DNA of 18,501 nt from Dunaliella salina. Its lineage: Eukaryota; Chlorophyta; Chlorophyceae; Chlamydomonadales; Dunaliellaceae. How positions within the stretch are numbered: the stretch's first letter is position 1; the number at the start of each line of letters is the position of its first letter. The notes below the pieces were generated by a model that was given only the letters and a program-made list of their open reading frames with translations, ran no database searches and was not told the DNA's origin. The DNA lies in NCBI GenBank assembly GCA_002284615.2, contig MU070327.1, positions 33,315 to 51,815 of the forward strand, written 5' to 3'. Made by a program: the position numbers and the translations under genes. This document shows positions 1 through 9,742 of the stretch, one piece after another.

Positions 1-300
1 GGTGCGCGCCGGTTGATTGGTGTGGGCTGAGGCCCTTTGAGCACTGCGTAAACGCGCATATGTGAAAATAGCAACTTCTGTCATGGGTGCGTAAGTGATG
101 CGCATGTGAAAAACTAATCAGTTGTGAAAAGGGTGCGTCATGAGTATGTTTATGCATGGTAAATCTTGTGGTGCTTCTTTTTGAGGAAGTGAATTTCTCA
201 AATGGGAGAGGAAAGGTCTGTACCCAGTATCTGGCAAGGGATTTGTGCATGGCAGGGCTGGCCAGCACTGCGTGGAATGGGCCCTGACTCAGGCACCCAA

Positions 301-510
301 TTTCACACCCTAAACTTGAAAAAGAAAAATGACTTCACTGCACCTAGACCACCTCCAAGGGGTTTGCATTGGCATGAAAGAGTCACCAATGTTTGGTTGA
401 GTTAATAGTTTTCACACCCCAGGAAAAGACAAAGGAGTTAACTGCACCTAAAGACCGCTCCCGAGGGTTTGCATTGGAATGAAGGGTCACCAGCGTTTGG
501 TTGAGTTTAT
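301..510. repeat. Diverged two-copy tandem duplication, about 105 bp unit
   Basis: Both copies start with TTTCACACCC, carry an ACTGCACCTA block, then GGTTTGCATTGG, GTCACCA and GTTTGGTTGAGTT, and end with ATAG. The first copy covers about 301-408 and the second about 410-510. The spacing between matching blocks drifts from 109 to 104 bases because of small indels, so this is an old duplication. It has no consistent reading frame. Confidence 0.75.
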
Positions 511-994
511 AGCGTTTCCTCTACCTTGGCACGCATTGTTTTTTACGAGTATACCAGGAACCTTCAGGACCCATAACCTTGGGAATCTTAGTGTAAATCT
601 TGTTAAAAACTTGATATTTGGAATCCTCACATCGCGAGTTCTCAATTGGTGTACATATGGCCAACGGAGGAGATGGGGGTTTGAGGGACCCCCGCTCCAG
701 ATTTTTTTCTCAGCCACTTCTGCAGGATTCTAAGTATGACTGGTTTCCTGAGCTCAGGAACTGTCAATTTGCATCCTCTAAGCAAATCAGGCAAAAGGGG
801 GGGTCCCTGTGCATGAATCAGGGTCAGTGCCACATGCGCATGGATGTAGGTTGCTGGGGGTGTGAAGGCAGACATCCAGCAACAAATCCAAACTTCCGTG
901 ATAGTGACAGTGTAATGAGTGTAATATGTCCTTGCATGGTGAAGTCAGAGGGAGGGGCAATTCATGCACCGTATGCAAGTGCATAGAGTGCACC

Positions 995-1714
995 TTAAGT
1001 CAGAGGGGCAATTGATGCACTTGCATGCCAATTGTGGGTGCCTTGAAGGGCAGATTTGCATGGGTATCTGTTCCTCATTTTTTGCCCCATAACTCTGTTC
1101 CAACTCAATGTGTGATTGCGGTGGGTATGCAGATGGATCAAGAGTTTCAAGAGGATCAGATTGGTACCCTTGTAATCTGGGTTGGGGCTCTGGAGAGGGG
1201 GGTTGGGGGGTGGTGTGGTGGTCAAGGGGGGTTTGACCAAAAAATTTGGCATAGGCTCCATAGCCTTTTTTCTACCCTCCTGAGAATACAGATGTTCTTC
1301 TCTCAAAAATTGTATGATTGTGGCGTTTGATGGCACCACCTGTTGCCTGTACTTTTCAGACTGACCCAGAAATGACCATTTTGAATAATTTCTGAGAGGC
1401 CCTACTCGAACCTTGATAGGGGATGCAAGTTCGCAAGAGACCCAGGAATTCAAAGAGTGATTTGGGTTTTGAAAAAGGCCCCTAATACTCCCTAGAATCC
1501 AGTCTCGGGTCATAAGCATTTTTGACATGGGCTGTGCGCAAAGGTGTTGATCGGCTCGGCAAATTACTATTAGGTCTCGTTTCTTTATGGCTTGTGGAGA
1601 CCCATCTGAGGAAGTGATTGTAGGCTTGATGATATTATGAACAACTCGATGCCTCAATAGGTTTGCATCAGGCCTCCCCACAAGATGCAGCCAAGCGAGT
1701 TTTTTTCGTTCCAT
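995..1714 (-). CDS. Doubtful 239-residue open reading frame, unknown
   Basis: This is the longest frame in the left third of the window and opens just after an in-frame stop. I recognise no family. The product has a basic, low-complexity proline-rich stretch around residues 160-180 (PPLTTTPPPNPPLQSPNP) and no clear signal peptide, membrane segment or catalytic motif. No splice sites or related fragments nearby support it. A frame this long can arise by chance in DNA of this composition, particularly as its GC and codon use resemble the surrounding non-coding DNA, not the GC-rich EBP1 exon. I list it because it cannot be excluded, but I lean towards chance. Confidence 0.12.
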   Translation of the reverse strand: MERKKLAWLHLVGRPDANLLRHRVVHNIIKPTITSSDGSPQAIKKRDLIVICRADQHLCAQPMSKMLMTRDWILGSIRGLFQNPNHSLNSWVSCELASPIKVRVGPLRNYSKWSFLGQSEKYRQQVVPSNATIIQFLREEHLYSQEGRKKAMEPMPNFLVKPPLTTTPPPNPPLQSPNPDYKGTNLILLKLLIHLHTHRNHTLSWNRVMGQKMRNRYPCKSALQGTHNWHASASIAPLT

Positions 1715-3935
1715 TCCATTTCAGGTTTACATTTGTGTCCTCACATCTGGAGCTGATAGCAAATTTTTAATTTCACTCAAATACACAAGGCACAATATCC
1801 ACAAGTGAGCTCGGGATGGCAGCTTAGAGTTTGGGCACACATGGGCGACTAAAGCAGGCACTGAGCGCACACAGGTGCAGGTGCAACGTTACAAGTGTTA
1901 CGAGAGGGTCGTTCCTACAGCCTGAGACTCTGGCTTATTGCATAGCGCAGCAAGCTTCACCAAATGAGACCAGCCCGCGCGCTATTAATGCTTTATGTAT
2001 CAGCTCTTTGATGGTGTTTTTAGAATTGGCTAAGGTGTGCTGGCCAAGTAGCAAGATACCACACAGGTTCGAGGGCTGGACCAAGATCTCTGCTCTTCTA
2101 AGGACCATGGTCTATGGTGTTGAGGCTACTCCGCTCCAGGCACAGGACGTCATGCCCATGGAGCCAAAACTTACACCTTTTTCCAATTGGTTTGAGTCAA
2201 GGGAATCAAAGTTTCGTAGTTTTTATACTACCTGACCAAAGATAAAGGTCAACCATTATGATTTCTCTCCATGTTCCAAAGCAAGCCACCTACTTACCCT
2301 CTGCCGGTCCTGATACCAATCTCCACGACTTGCAAAAGGTATGCAGGTTGTTTGTGTTTGTGAAGGGGGAAATGGTGTATTGTAATTCAGGTCGGATAGG
2401 TCGGAGTGATACTGAATCCATCATACTTCCCATCATACTTCCCTTTGCACAAGCCGAATGGAAATAGTCGTGGCTTCCTAGGCAAGATCCTTTGATTTTT
2501 GGCTTCCTAACAGGGCACTAGTCTCATGCTCTTTGAGCTTGCTCAGTCCTGTTAAGCAGCATGAGCAGTTCTGCTTAGGCGCCAACTTGTCTGCCCTCCG
2601 CAAAAATCCTTTCCAGATTTTTGGACCGACAATCTGAATTATTTCAGTTGACTTTTTTTGGCAAAATTGCAACCCAACTTCCAGTCGCAAAAAAAGAGCT
2701 CCTTACAAGTATCGTCCAAAGGGGCTAAGTTTGCCATTTGGGGGATGACTGTCACTCAAAGATGTTTTGAGCCTCCCTGACCCGAATGATCCAAACTTTT
2801 AATGCTGTCCTTCTTATGGTTGTAGAGGCACATCTCTGCATGACATGTTCGAGAAAAAAAAACTTGCTTGGTGTCCTGGCCAGGGTGGTCAGAAGGGGAC
2901 AGAGGGGGACATAGAATGAAGAAGGGGGGGGGGTGTCCTTACCAACCCAACCTTGTCAAGTATACCCAGGGTGCAGTGATTTGGCATACATCATTGGAGA
3001 TACATCTCAACCTTGACCTACATTTCCACTCAAGAAGCGCTTCCTGGGAGTTTTTTAATTTCTTCAATGTGCAGAATGTCCTTAAAAAACTTTCTGTAAA
3101 TTATGGGGTCGAAATTCTCAGGCTGGGTTGGGCTGGGCTTAGCTGGCTCAGACCTCTAGCCAAACTGTGATCCTGCCTAGATCCGTGTAGAAACCTGGAA
3201 GCTTTGTTTGTGCTACTGAGAAGCTAGTCATCCTGCACGCTGTTTCCTGCTTTTGGTCCGGAGTTCTATGCGCATTTCCTGAATCGAAAATGTTTGCATG
3301 AGTGGGTCCCAAGGATGGTGCATCAGCTTAAGCACTTGGGCGCCAAACAACTGAGAAGAGTGCACTGCATGCCCTTCCTGGTGCCCTTTTTGAAGAACGA
3401 GACTGCCTTAGCTCGCGGAGAGGTCCTGCTTGTGTGTCTGAGGATATTGTGAGCAGCTGTGGAAGTGCCTTGGCTTTGGTTGGTTGGCACAGAGCCCCAT
3501 GGAATGCCGATATGTGTAGGTATGCCCTCAGGGTTTTGCTGGAAACATGAGCTTCTGTGGTCAAGCTGTCCGGATTCTTCCGGCCTTGACTTGCTCACGA
3601 GCTGTGTATCCTTTGCCAGTTGGTATTGTTTTGGGTCTGAACCCATTGCTTGTTGTCTGCTGGCTCATAATGCTTAGTATGGTCGGTGATAAAGCTGAAG
3701 CTGCCAGCAAGGCTCGAAACAAGCCCCCCACTTGTCAGGAGCTACAACGGTTGCCATCAGCCGCTTGCTTGCTGTCGCAATGAATTCCGATCTCTAGACA
3801 CTGACTCAGTGATCAAGCGCCTTGTAGGTGTGAGGGCAACATGCTCTTCAACGCCGTGAAAAAGAACGCTTCAGAACTGCAACCCATTTCCATGGGTACA
3901 AGTATGCCCCATCAGCTCCTGACACATCATTTCAG

Positions 3936-4450
3936 CAGGCACAGGGCAGAGAGGGAAGGTTTCCTCTTCATTGGCAGGTCCTGCAAAGCTCTCCCCACTC
4001 TAATACATGCTCCATTTGATTGATCAAGTAAAGAAGGATAAACGCTTTTTCAGGCGCAGGCACAGGGCAGAGAGGGAAGGTTTTCTCTTCATTGGCAGGT
4101 CCTACAAAGCTCTCCCCACTCGATTACATGCTCCGTTTGATTGCTCAAGTAAAGAAGGGTAAACGCTTTTTCAGGCGCAGGCACAGGGCAGAATGGGAAG
4201 GTTTCCTCTTCATTGGCAGGTCCTACAAAGCTCTCCCCACTCGATTACATGCTCCGTTTGACTGCTCAAGTAAAGAAGGATAAACACTCTTTCAGGCGCA
4301 GGCACAGAGCAGAAAGGGAAGCTTTCCTCCTCATTGGCAGGTCCTACAAAGCTCTCCCCACTCTGATACATGCTCCGTTTGACTGCTCAAGTAAAGAAGG
4401 ATAAACACTCTTTCAGGCGCAGGCGCAGGCCCACACAGGGCAAAGAGAAC
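3936..4450. repeat. Minisatellite, 121-bp unit, four full copies plus a partial
   Basis: Copies begin with CAGGCRCAG at 3936, 4057, 4178, 4299 and (partial) 4420, an exact 121-base period. Each unit contains a GGAAGGTTTCCTC-like block, TTCATTGGCAGGTCCT, AAAGCTCTCCCCACTC and AGTAAAGAAGG.TAAACRC. Copies differ by a few substitutions. Since 121 is not a multiple of three, the similar short frames in each copy are not a protein repeat: the frame moves on by one base per copy. The array lies about 420 bases upstream of the EBP1 exon, probably inside its upstream intron. Confidence 0.95.
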
Positions 4451-4470
4451 TGCTCCTTGCCTGCAACACT

Positions 4471-4665
4471 GCGCACTATCACTCACCATCATTCTAACTT
4501 TCACTTATGCTGACGCTTTGTATCATTCCAATTTTCACATTTCCTAGCATGCTGATGCTAATCTTCTTTGTATCATTCCAATTTTCACATTTCCTAGCAT
4601 GCTGATGCTAATCTTCTTTGTATCATTCCAATCTTTACGTATGCTAATGCTAACCTTTTCTGTCC
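4471..4665. repeat. Minisatellite, 50-bp unit, two identical copies with decayed flanks
   Basis: The segments 4521-4570 and 4571-4620 are identical 50-base units beginning TATCATTCCAATTTTCACAT. A diverged copy follows at about 4621-4665, and a more decayed one precedes at about 4471-4520. The perfect identity of the two middle copies points to recent expansion or homogenisation. The array ends about 200 bases before the EBP1 exon. Confidence 0.92.
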
Positions 4666-4873
4666 CGAACGACTGCAACACCGTGCAATTGAGCCTCACT
4701 TGCTCCCCTCTTCTTGGAAGGTCCACAAATGACTTTATGAAGCTTAAAACCTGCAGGTGACAGGGACATAGGACAGGACAAGCCAGTTTGCAGGATGCAG
4801 GAGTGAGTTGAAGCAGGAGCTTGAGCCCCCTCTATTCCATCTGTGCTTGTCCTCTCTCACCCCTTGTGCGCAG

Positions 4874-5672
4874 TGACATTGGTGTCCACATCGATGGCTT
4901 TACCTCCGTGCAAGCCCAGACCCAGGTGGTGCAGCCTGCACAAGAGCCAGTAAAGGGCAGGGCTGCCGATGCCATCCAAGCAGCCCGAACAGCATTTGAT
5001 GCCGCACTACGATTGATGCGGCCCGGCCACAAAATTTCTGAGGTAGCCAAGCACCTGAACAAGATTGCAGAGATCTACGGCTGCCAGCTGGTAGAAGGCG
5101 TGATGTCACACGAGATGAAGCAGTTTGTGATCGACGGCAACAAGTGCGTGCTGAACCGGCCGTCGCCGGAGCAGAAAGTGGAGGACGGGGAGTTTGAGGA
5201 GAACGAGGTGTACGCCATCGACATCGTCGTCAGCACAGGGGAGGGCAAGACCAAGGTGCTGGACGAGAAGCAGACCACCGTGTACAAGCGCGCCCTGGAC
5301 GCGGCCTACAGCTTGAAGCTCAAGGCCGCCCGGGCCGTTTTCAGCATCATCAACCGCGACTTCCCTGCCATGCCATTCACCACGCGCGCGCTCGTAGCCA
5401 TCGCCTCCTCGGACAAAGAGCCCTTGGGCCAAGCACAGCTGTCCTTGGGCATCAAGGACTGCGTCTCGCACGGCCTGCTGCACGCATACCCTGTGCTGTA
5501 CGAGAAGACCGGAGAGATCGTCACCCAGATCAAGGGCACCGTGCTGCTCATGCCCAACGGCAGCGACGTCATCACCAAGTCGCCTGCGCAGGCGGTGGAA
5601 AGCGATAAGAAGGTGGAAGACCCGGAGCTGCTGGATCTCCTTGCTGCACCCATCAAGAAAGAGAAGAAGAAG
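4874..5672 (+). CDS. EBP1: EBP1 / PA2G4 proliferation-associated protein, large internal exon
   Basis: This 799-base exon encodes 266 complete residues of the ErbB3-binding-protein-1 / PA2G4 family: a methionine-aminopeptidase (pita-bread) fold that in known members lacks peptidase activity, binds ribosomes and rRNA, and regulates growth. Visible landmarks are DIGVHIDGF at the start, EGVMSHEMKQFVIDG near residue 75, EVYAIDIVVSTGEGK near 113, AMPFTTRAL near 170, VLYEKTGEIV and TVLLMPNG near 215-232, and a lysine-rich end (KKEKKK). Relative to known members, the first 100 or so residues are missing and must lie on exons to the left that I could not find. The acceptor is GTGCGCAG/T at 4873, so the exon starts in phase 2 (the T completes a codon). 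The ATG at 4821 is only an in-frame intronic extension. The donor is AAG/GTGCGG at 5672. The exon is GC-rich compared with its introns. Confidence 0.92.
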
Positions 5673-6319
5673 GTGCGGAGCATGCATGCTTGGAAAAGTG
5701 GCGACCCCCATTCATTTTTTTGATTGGCGTGTTGGTGGTCAGAAAATAGTCCACAACTGTGGACCAAGTGTTCCTTTGAAGGTACTTGGGAGACTTTGAT
5801 TTCACGTCTCGCCCCAAAATGGCTATCTCAAAAATCTTCTACGTCTTCTTCCTTTTACCACTAGCCCAGCCCGCCAGCAGGCCTGCGGCCTCCCAGCAAA
5901 TGAGAACATTTTTGCAGAGGGGGCTAATTGAGCAAATGCCCAAATATGCTCCTTTTTTGCACTTAAAGTGCAGTAATTTACAGCCACTTCATCCAAGTAG
6001 CTCAAATCTAACTTTTTTGTAGCTGACATAGCAAGCTACCCGAGCATGTGCTTGATATGCATAAGTCGCTCTGTGTGCCTAGATAGACTGTGAAGCTCTC
6101 ATGGGTCATGTAAACCTAATTTGGTGCTTTCTATGGGAAATTGCAAAAATCGCCACATCACACCAACCACTGGGTCTTTTCATTTCGATTTTTTGCAATG
6201 ATATTGTTGTATTACAAGGGCTCCAAATCACTAAAAATCACTCAATTTGGTGTAGTGAGTGGTCAGATATGGAGATTTGGTGGTGAAACCTGGGGTTTAC
6301 GCCGCGGCTGATTAGGCAC

Positions 6320-6406
6320 GTGCGCCCCAACCGGGTCAAAAATAAACTTCAGCGTCTAGAGGTGCCAGAGGAAACCAAGTTTGAAATTGACCAGTTGGGG
6401 CGCTCA
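6320..6406. repeat. Imperfect palindrome, arms about 30 bases
   Basis: The left arm (6320-6349) contains TGCGCCCCAACCGG, then GTCAAAAATAAACTT. The right arm (6376-6406) contains AAGTTTGAAATTGACC, then GTTGGGGCGCTCAC. Reading the right arm as its complement gives the same order with a few mismatches and single-base gaps. The loop is about 26 bases. It could be a foldback MITE remnant or an RNA hairpin in the intron; I see no clear target duplication. Confidence 0.7.
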
Positions 6407-6595
6407 CATACAAGGAGCATGCAAAAAACACCTGATTTTGAGCCTCAGATAGCCCCCTCTTTTTCCTAAGCCTTTAGTGAAGGTGTATTTTTTCTTCTCA
6501 TGGTGTATTTCCATTCTTTTCATGGCCGCAGTTCAGCCCACTTGCGTGTTCAAAATGAACTGTCACGATTCACAGTTCTAACACACATATCACTG

Positions 6596-6614
6596 CCCCC
6601 CCCCCCCCCCCCCC
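6596..6614. repeat. Homopolymer run, 19 C
   Basis: An uninterrupted run of 19 C bases follows CACTG and precedes TGATGTTCAGC. Such runs are length-unstable and prone to sequencing error, so the exact count is uncertain. Confidence 0.95.
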
Positions 6615-6660
6615 TGATGTTCAGCAGCTACTTCACACTGCGCTGTTTCTTAAGACTCAG

Positions 6661-7060
6661 CCATTCCCCAAAGCTGTGTATGGGAATGACTCTACAATGG
6701 AATCAGAGGACTCGAAAACCCTGAGCGCAGCAAGTGAGGTGCTCCTGCTTCAGCCTATCGTGCTGGGGGTTGCAGAGGTACTTCATGGCGCTGGACATGC
6801 GCTCGTCCTCCACTGGGCCTGGCACCATCACCATCACCAGCTTGGCTAGCTTAACCCACTCCCCAAACCGCTGGCATGCCTTGAAGTGCTCTGCCTCCTT
6901 CCTGAATTCTATTGCAGAGGGAAAAGGGAGGGGTGCACTGGCTTCTGGCTCATCATCTGACTCATCACTGCTGCTAGCTGCATAAGGGTCCTCTGCTAAC
7001 ATTGCTCTCCTTGCTGCCCTTGCTGCCCTTTCTGCCCTTTCTGGAACTGGGTTGGATTGC
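6661..7060 (-). pseudogene. hAT transposase C-terminal (dimerisation) region, decayed
   Basis: Read on the minus strand, a frame open from about 7060 gives an alanine/arginine-rich lead (PERAERAARAARRAMLAEDP), an acidic serine-rich linker (SSSDESDDEPEA), then FGEWVKLAKLVMVMVPGPVE followed by DERMSSAMKYL and HLTCCAQGF. The order W-(K)LAKLV-VPG(S/P)VEDER-SAM-L-RL-HL is that of the C-terminal dimerisation domain of hAT transposases. The frame stops at 6703, and a shifted frame continues as ESFPYTALGNG, suggesting a frameshift before the true end. In this family the E-R-x-F/S-S-A segment helps form the dimer interface. A TTTTAG before the segment could be a splice acceptor. No matching N-terminal and catalytic parts in one piece were found, so this is a relic lying antisense inside the EBP1 intron. 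Confidence 0.72.
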
Positions 7061-7179
7061 TAAAAGCCTCTAAAATCTCCCACACTGCAAGAAAAAAGGG
7101 AGGAGGGTTTGGAAAAAGCGGGAGGGATGTGGAGATGAACGGGCTGCATCTCAACAACACTGCATCTCCACAAATTTGC

Positions 7180-7700
7180 ATCAATTCAATTGTTCCACCT
7201 GTCTGCATTTTTTGGACCAGTGCATCCCCGGGACAAGCGGTGCCTTGATGAAGTGCAGGAAGGATTTCTCAGCTGGCACATCAGTAACAGGGTGACCCAG
7301 GCCCATGTGCTTGAACACGCAGAAGCAAAGAGAGTGTGCAGCTGAGGGTCAGCTGTTTTACCTGTGTGCTGGAGTGCTGTATATGCTGCTGCCCTGGCAA
7401 AGCGCTCCTGCCACCTGCCCTGTCCGCCTGCTTTTTCATCCATGCTGTGCCTTTCTTCTGAAGACTGCTGCTACCCTCGTGGCTCTTCACTGTCTGTGCC
7501 CTGTTCTGGGAGGTGACCTCGCACAAGCTGCATCCTGCCTGAAGCTGCCCCCCTAGACTCCCCTTATCGACTAGCAAGTGCTGGCAAGTGGGGCTGCCCC
7601 TCAGGAGGCTCTTCCTTCCACCACTTGGCCTGGAACTTGTTGGTTGGGCCAGCAGCACCTAACTTAAGCAAGTACCCCCCACCATCTGACTTTTCCTGAC
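7180..7700 (-). pseudogene. Possible further hAT relic, weak
   Basis: On the minus strand, directly upstream of the hAT tail, several shifted frames give protein-like fragments, for instance NKFQAKWWKEEPPEGQ near 7570-7640 and RWQERFARAAAYTALQHTGK near 7360-7410. Position and orientation agree with a decayed transposase body, but I cannot match these fragments to a specific hAT domain, and no RNase-H-like catalytic motif is visible. It could equally be unrelated non-coding DNA. Confidence 0.25.
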
Positions 7701-8217
7701 CCTTGCCTTCTTATTGTGCAAAACTTATATCACCGCGAATAATAACGTGTTTTGCCCTGCGCGGTGACTGCGCGCACGTAAATATTTAATTCCAGGATGC
7801 GCGGTTGAGGTAAATTACCGTTTTGGACAGCGAGAAGGTAACAGAGGAAAAACTGCCACTGGCTGTGTTCAATAATTGTTTTTGGGCTGCGCTGTTAATG
7901 TGTGGTTACAAAATTGATTATTTTTTCGGGGTGCATGATGAGTCCAATTCTGCACGGTTGCTTTTTGGTCATTTTTTTCGTCATCACTCATTTGGAAAGG
8001 CTCGGAAAATGTTTTCATTCTGGTCTTCGAAGGTGCACCCAAAGACCTTTTCAGGCCTTCAAAGGGGCCTCAAAGGCCTCCCACCGGGGGGAAAGGGGAG
8101 GGGGGTGAGGGTGCTCATCCCCACACGGGGGCCCCCATGGACATTGCTCAGCTGCAGCATCACTGTACTGCTCTGTGACCAGGTCGCACCCCCTTTTTCC
8201 AGCAACTGAATTTCTAC

Positions 8218-8345
8218 GCACCCTGCTCAAAAGTTTTTCCACGCACCTTTACAAACCTTTATGCACCTTCACGCACCCCTGCAAAACCCCATTACGCATT
8301 ACGCGCCCCATGGAAAACGATATACAATGCGTAATGGTCACGTAG
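8218..8345. repeat. ACGCACC-rich segment ending in a 12-bp perfect inverted repeat
   Basis: ACGCACC occurs three times (around 8217, 8242 and 8270), with a TGCACC variant between, followed by CCATTACGCATT at 8289-8300 and its exact complement AATGCGTAATGG at 8326-8337, separated by 25 bases. This may form a hairpin. The window start (about 90-140) contains GGGTGCGT motifs of the opposite sense, so it may be a dispersed repeat family. No function can be assigned. Confidence 0.6.
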
Positions 8346-9489
8346 CATTACGGCATCCTCTGCCGGCGCTTTGAGGAAAAGATGAAATGATACAATAAAT
8401 GGAGAAGATGGAAGGAAGCATGGCTTGACAGGGCATCCCTGCACCAAGCAATCTGCATTCTTCAGTCTTCTTTGCTGAAAGTCAGCCCCCAATCCCTGTG
8501 TGATATCCTGCCTTTTGCCAGCCAGGCCACCTCTGCCCATTCTGAGAACACCTCCTGAAAGCTAGTAAAAAAAGCAATTTTTCAGTGCTGAGCTGGTCCC
8601 ATTTGGTGACGCATGCTGTGCGCAAGGCCTGCATGTTTGCGTGCTCAGCCAGCGAAACTCATCCCCTGTCTGTCCAAGCCCTCCAGCCGCACCCCCAAGC
8701 CTGCAGGTGGTCCCCAGGATGGTCCCTGATTGCACTGGTGGCCACCTGATGCGAGCTGGCAGGGGCTGTCCTGGGGGTGCCCCAAATCCAGTCGAGAGGA
8801 GTGATGACGACAGGGAATGGCTTTTTGTTAATATTGAAGGAAATTTTGGCGCTTCAGCGGAGTGTTGGGACGGGGTCCGGATTTCAAACGCTAATACCGT
8901 TCAATTTTCTGCTGGCAGGCAATCATGTGAGATAAAAGGCGCTGTTTTGATTTTATTTTGAAGGGACTAATGCGAAGGCTTTTCGCGGACAGGTCCAAAT
9001 TTTTAAGAAATCCGCGCCTGGACTCGAATCCAAGATTTGGCTCGCATTACATTGCTTTAAATATCATCAAAAGTACGTTGGCCCCCTTGTATGTGTGCCC
9101 ACAAGCAAAAACTTGAGAGTTATAAGCTCCAGCAACTTTGCGGAGCCCAGCAGCTCCTCCCAGGCGCCCATCTTCATAGCCCGCGGCGTTAGTGTTGATG
9201 ATGACAGCCCCAGGCATCGGCCAGGACAGACAGCGGGTGCGGAGATGGCCTATCGGGGCCTGGCCAGACCTCCGTGCTTATGCGTGCTTGTCCGTGCGAT
9301 GAAAATCTGACGAGCCTCAGGGGCCCTCCCGACAACCCAAAATCACTTGCAATGTTACCGGCAGGCTACCCAAACACTCGCTGCTTTAGTTTGGGCCTGA
9401 GCAGGGTCCCTCAGAAAATGGCCATTCCCAGGGGTGACCGAGAATTGCAGGTATGGGGCACACCATATGCTCCTTAATTGCAAAAATAT

Positions 9490-9497
9490 TAAAAGAG
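9490..9497. repeat. Left 8-bp target-site duplication of the hAT element
   Basis: TAAAAGAG here is repeated exactly at 10363-10370, immediately outside the two terminal inverted repeats. Eight bases is the hAT superfamily length. Confidence 0.9.
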
Positions 9498-9507
9498 TAG
9501 GGTTCGC

Positions 9508-9585
9508 AGAAACGTTATGTGGCGAAATGGTTTCATGTTATATAACGTTATATAACGTTATAAACGTTATATACGTTATATACTC
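9508..9585. repeat. Left subterminal AACGTTAT palindrome cluster
   Basis: Within 80 bases of the left TIR, AACGTTAT or close variants occur about five times, as in TTATATAACGTTATATAACG. The same motif recurs near the right end. hAT transposases (Ac/Ds is the known example) bind short repeats just inside the TIRs, so these are candidate transposase-binding sites; that role is inferred. Confidence 0.8.
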
Positions 9586-9742
9586 AGATTTCAAGTTCGG
9601 CAAATCGCAACTTCAAGGGTATCACTGGATAGCTTTCAATGAGTAGAGACCGTTAACCCAATTTACTTGGAGCAAAAAATGAGATGGTGATTGAAAAAGA
9701 GTGTCAGAAAGTCAGAGTTTGCGCCAAGCGCGTAAAACATCC

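Larger units (their letters stand above)
1..3935. other. Non-coding or intronic DNA, no recognised gene
   Basis: I recognise no conserved protein on either strand here. Open frames are short and mutually overlapping, with no domain signature. The stretch may be upstream intron of the EBP1 gene, whose N-terminal 100 or so residues are not visible, or intergenic DNA. Minor structure: a diverged tandem duplication at 301-510, short direct repeats around 933-1018 (AGTCAGAGG...GGCAATT.ATGCAC twice), a 12-base tandem duplication near 2421-2444, and a 10-base G run at 2924-2933. The longest frame (995-1714, minus) is listed separately as doubtful. Confidence 0.6.

Noticed and set aside
3547..3783. 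78-residue frame with a hydrophobic stretch (PVGIVLGLNPLLVVCWLIML)
   Set aside because: It could be read as a membrane segment, but there is no family match, splice support or coding bias; overlapping frames are equally open.
4092..4404. Repeated MAGPTKLSPLDYMLRL peptide as a repeat protein
   Set aside because: The period is 121 bases, so each copy is in another frame and each frame stops; the similar peptides only reflect the minisatellite.
3936..4665. CRISPR-like array
   Set aside because: Units are contiguous tandem copies with no unique spacers, and the context is eukaryotic.
4821..4873. In-frame ATG upstream of the EBP1 exon as a real start
   Set aside because: The residues it would add (SPLYSICACPLSPLVRS) do not resemble EBP1, and a pyrimidine-rich acceptor ending in CAG directly precedes the conserved DIGVHIDGF. 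It is intron sequence in frame by chance.
1..4873. Upstream EBP1 exons (the conserved FPT-SVNN-HFSP region)
   Set aside because: I scanned the plus strand for sequence encoding these residues and found none; the nearest look-alike (HHFSRH at 3925) lies in the minisatellite lead and has no other support.
5106..5767. Long minus-strand frames over the EBP1 exon
   Set aside because: They are shadows of a GC-rich coding exon with strong third-position bias; no domain appears in them.
7726..7770. Inverted CACCGCG...CGCGGTG near 7730 as element termini
   Set aside because: Only 7 bases per arm with a short interval, and no flanking direct repeat; expected by chance.
9020..9046. tRNA-like T-arm (GGACTCGAATCC) near 9023
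   Set aside because: It resembles a pol III B box, but the T-stem pairing is off by one on the minus strand and no acceptor, D or anticodon arms can be placed around it.
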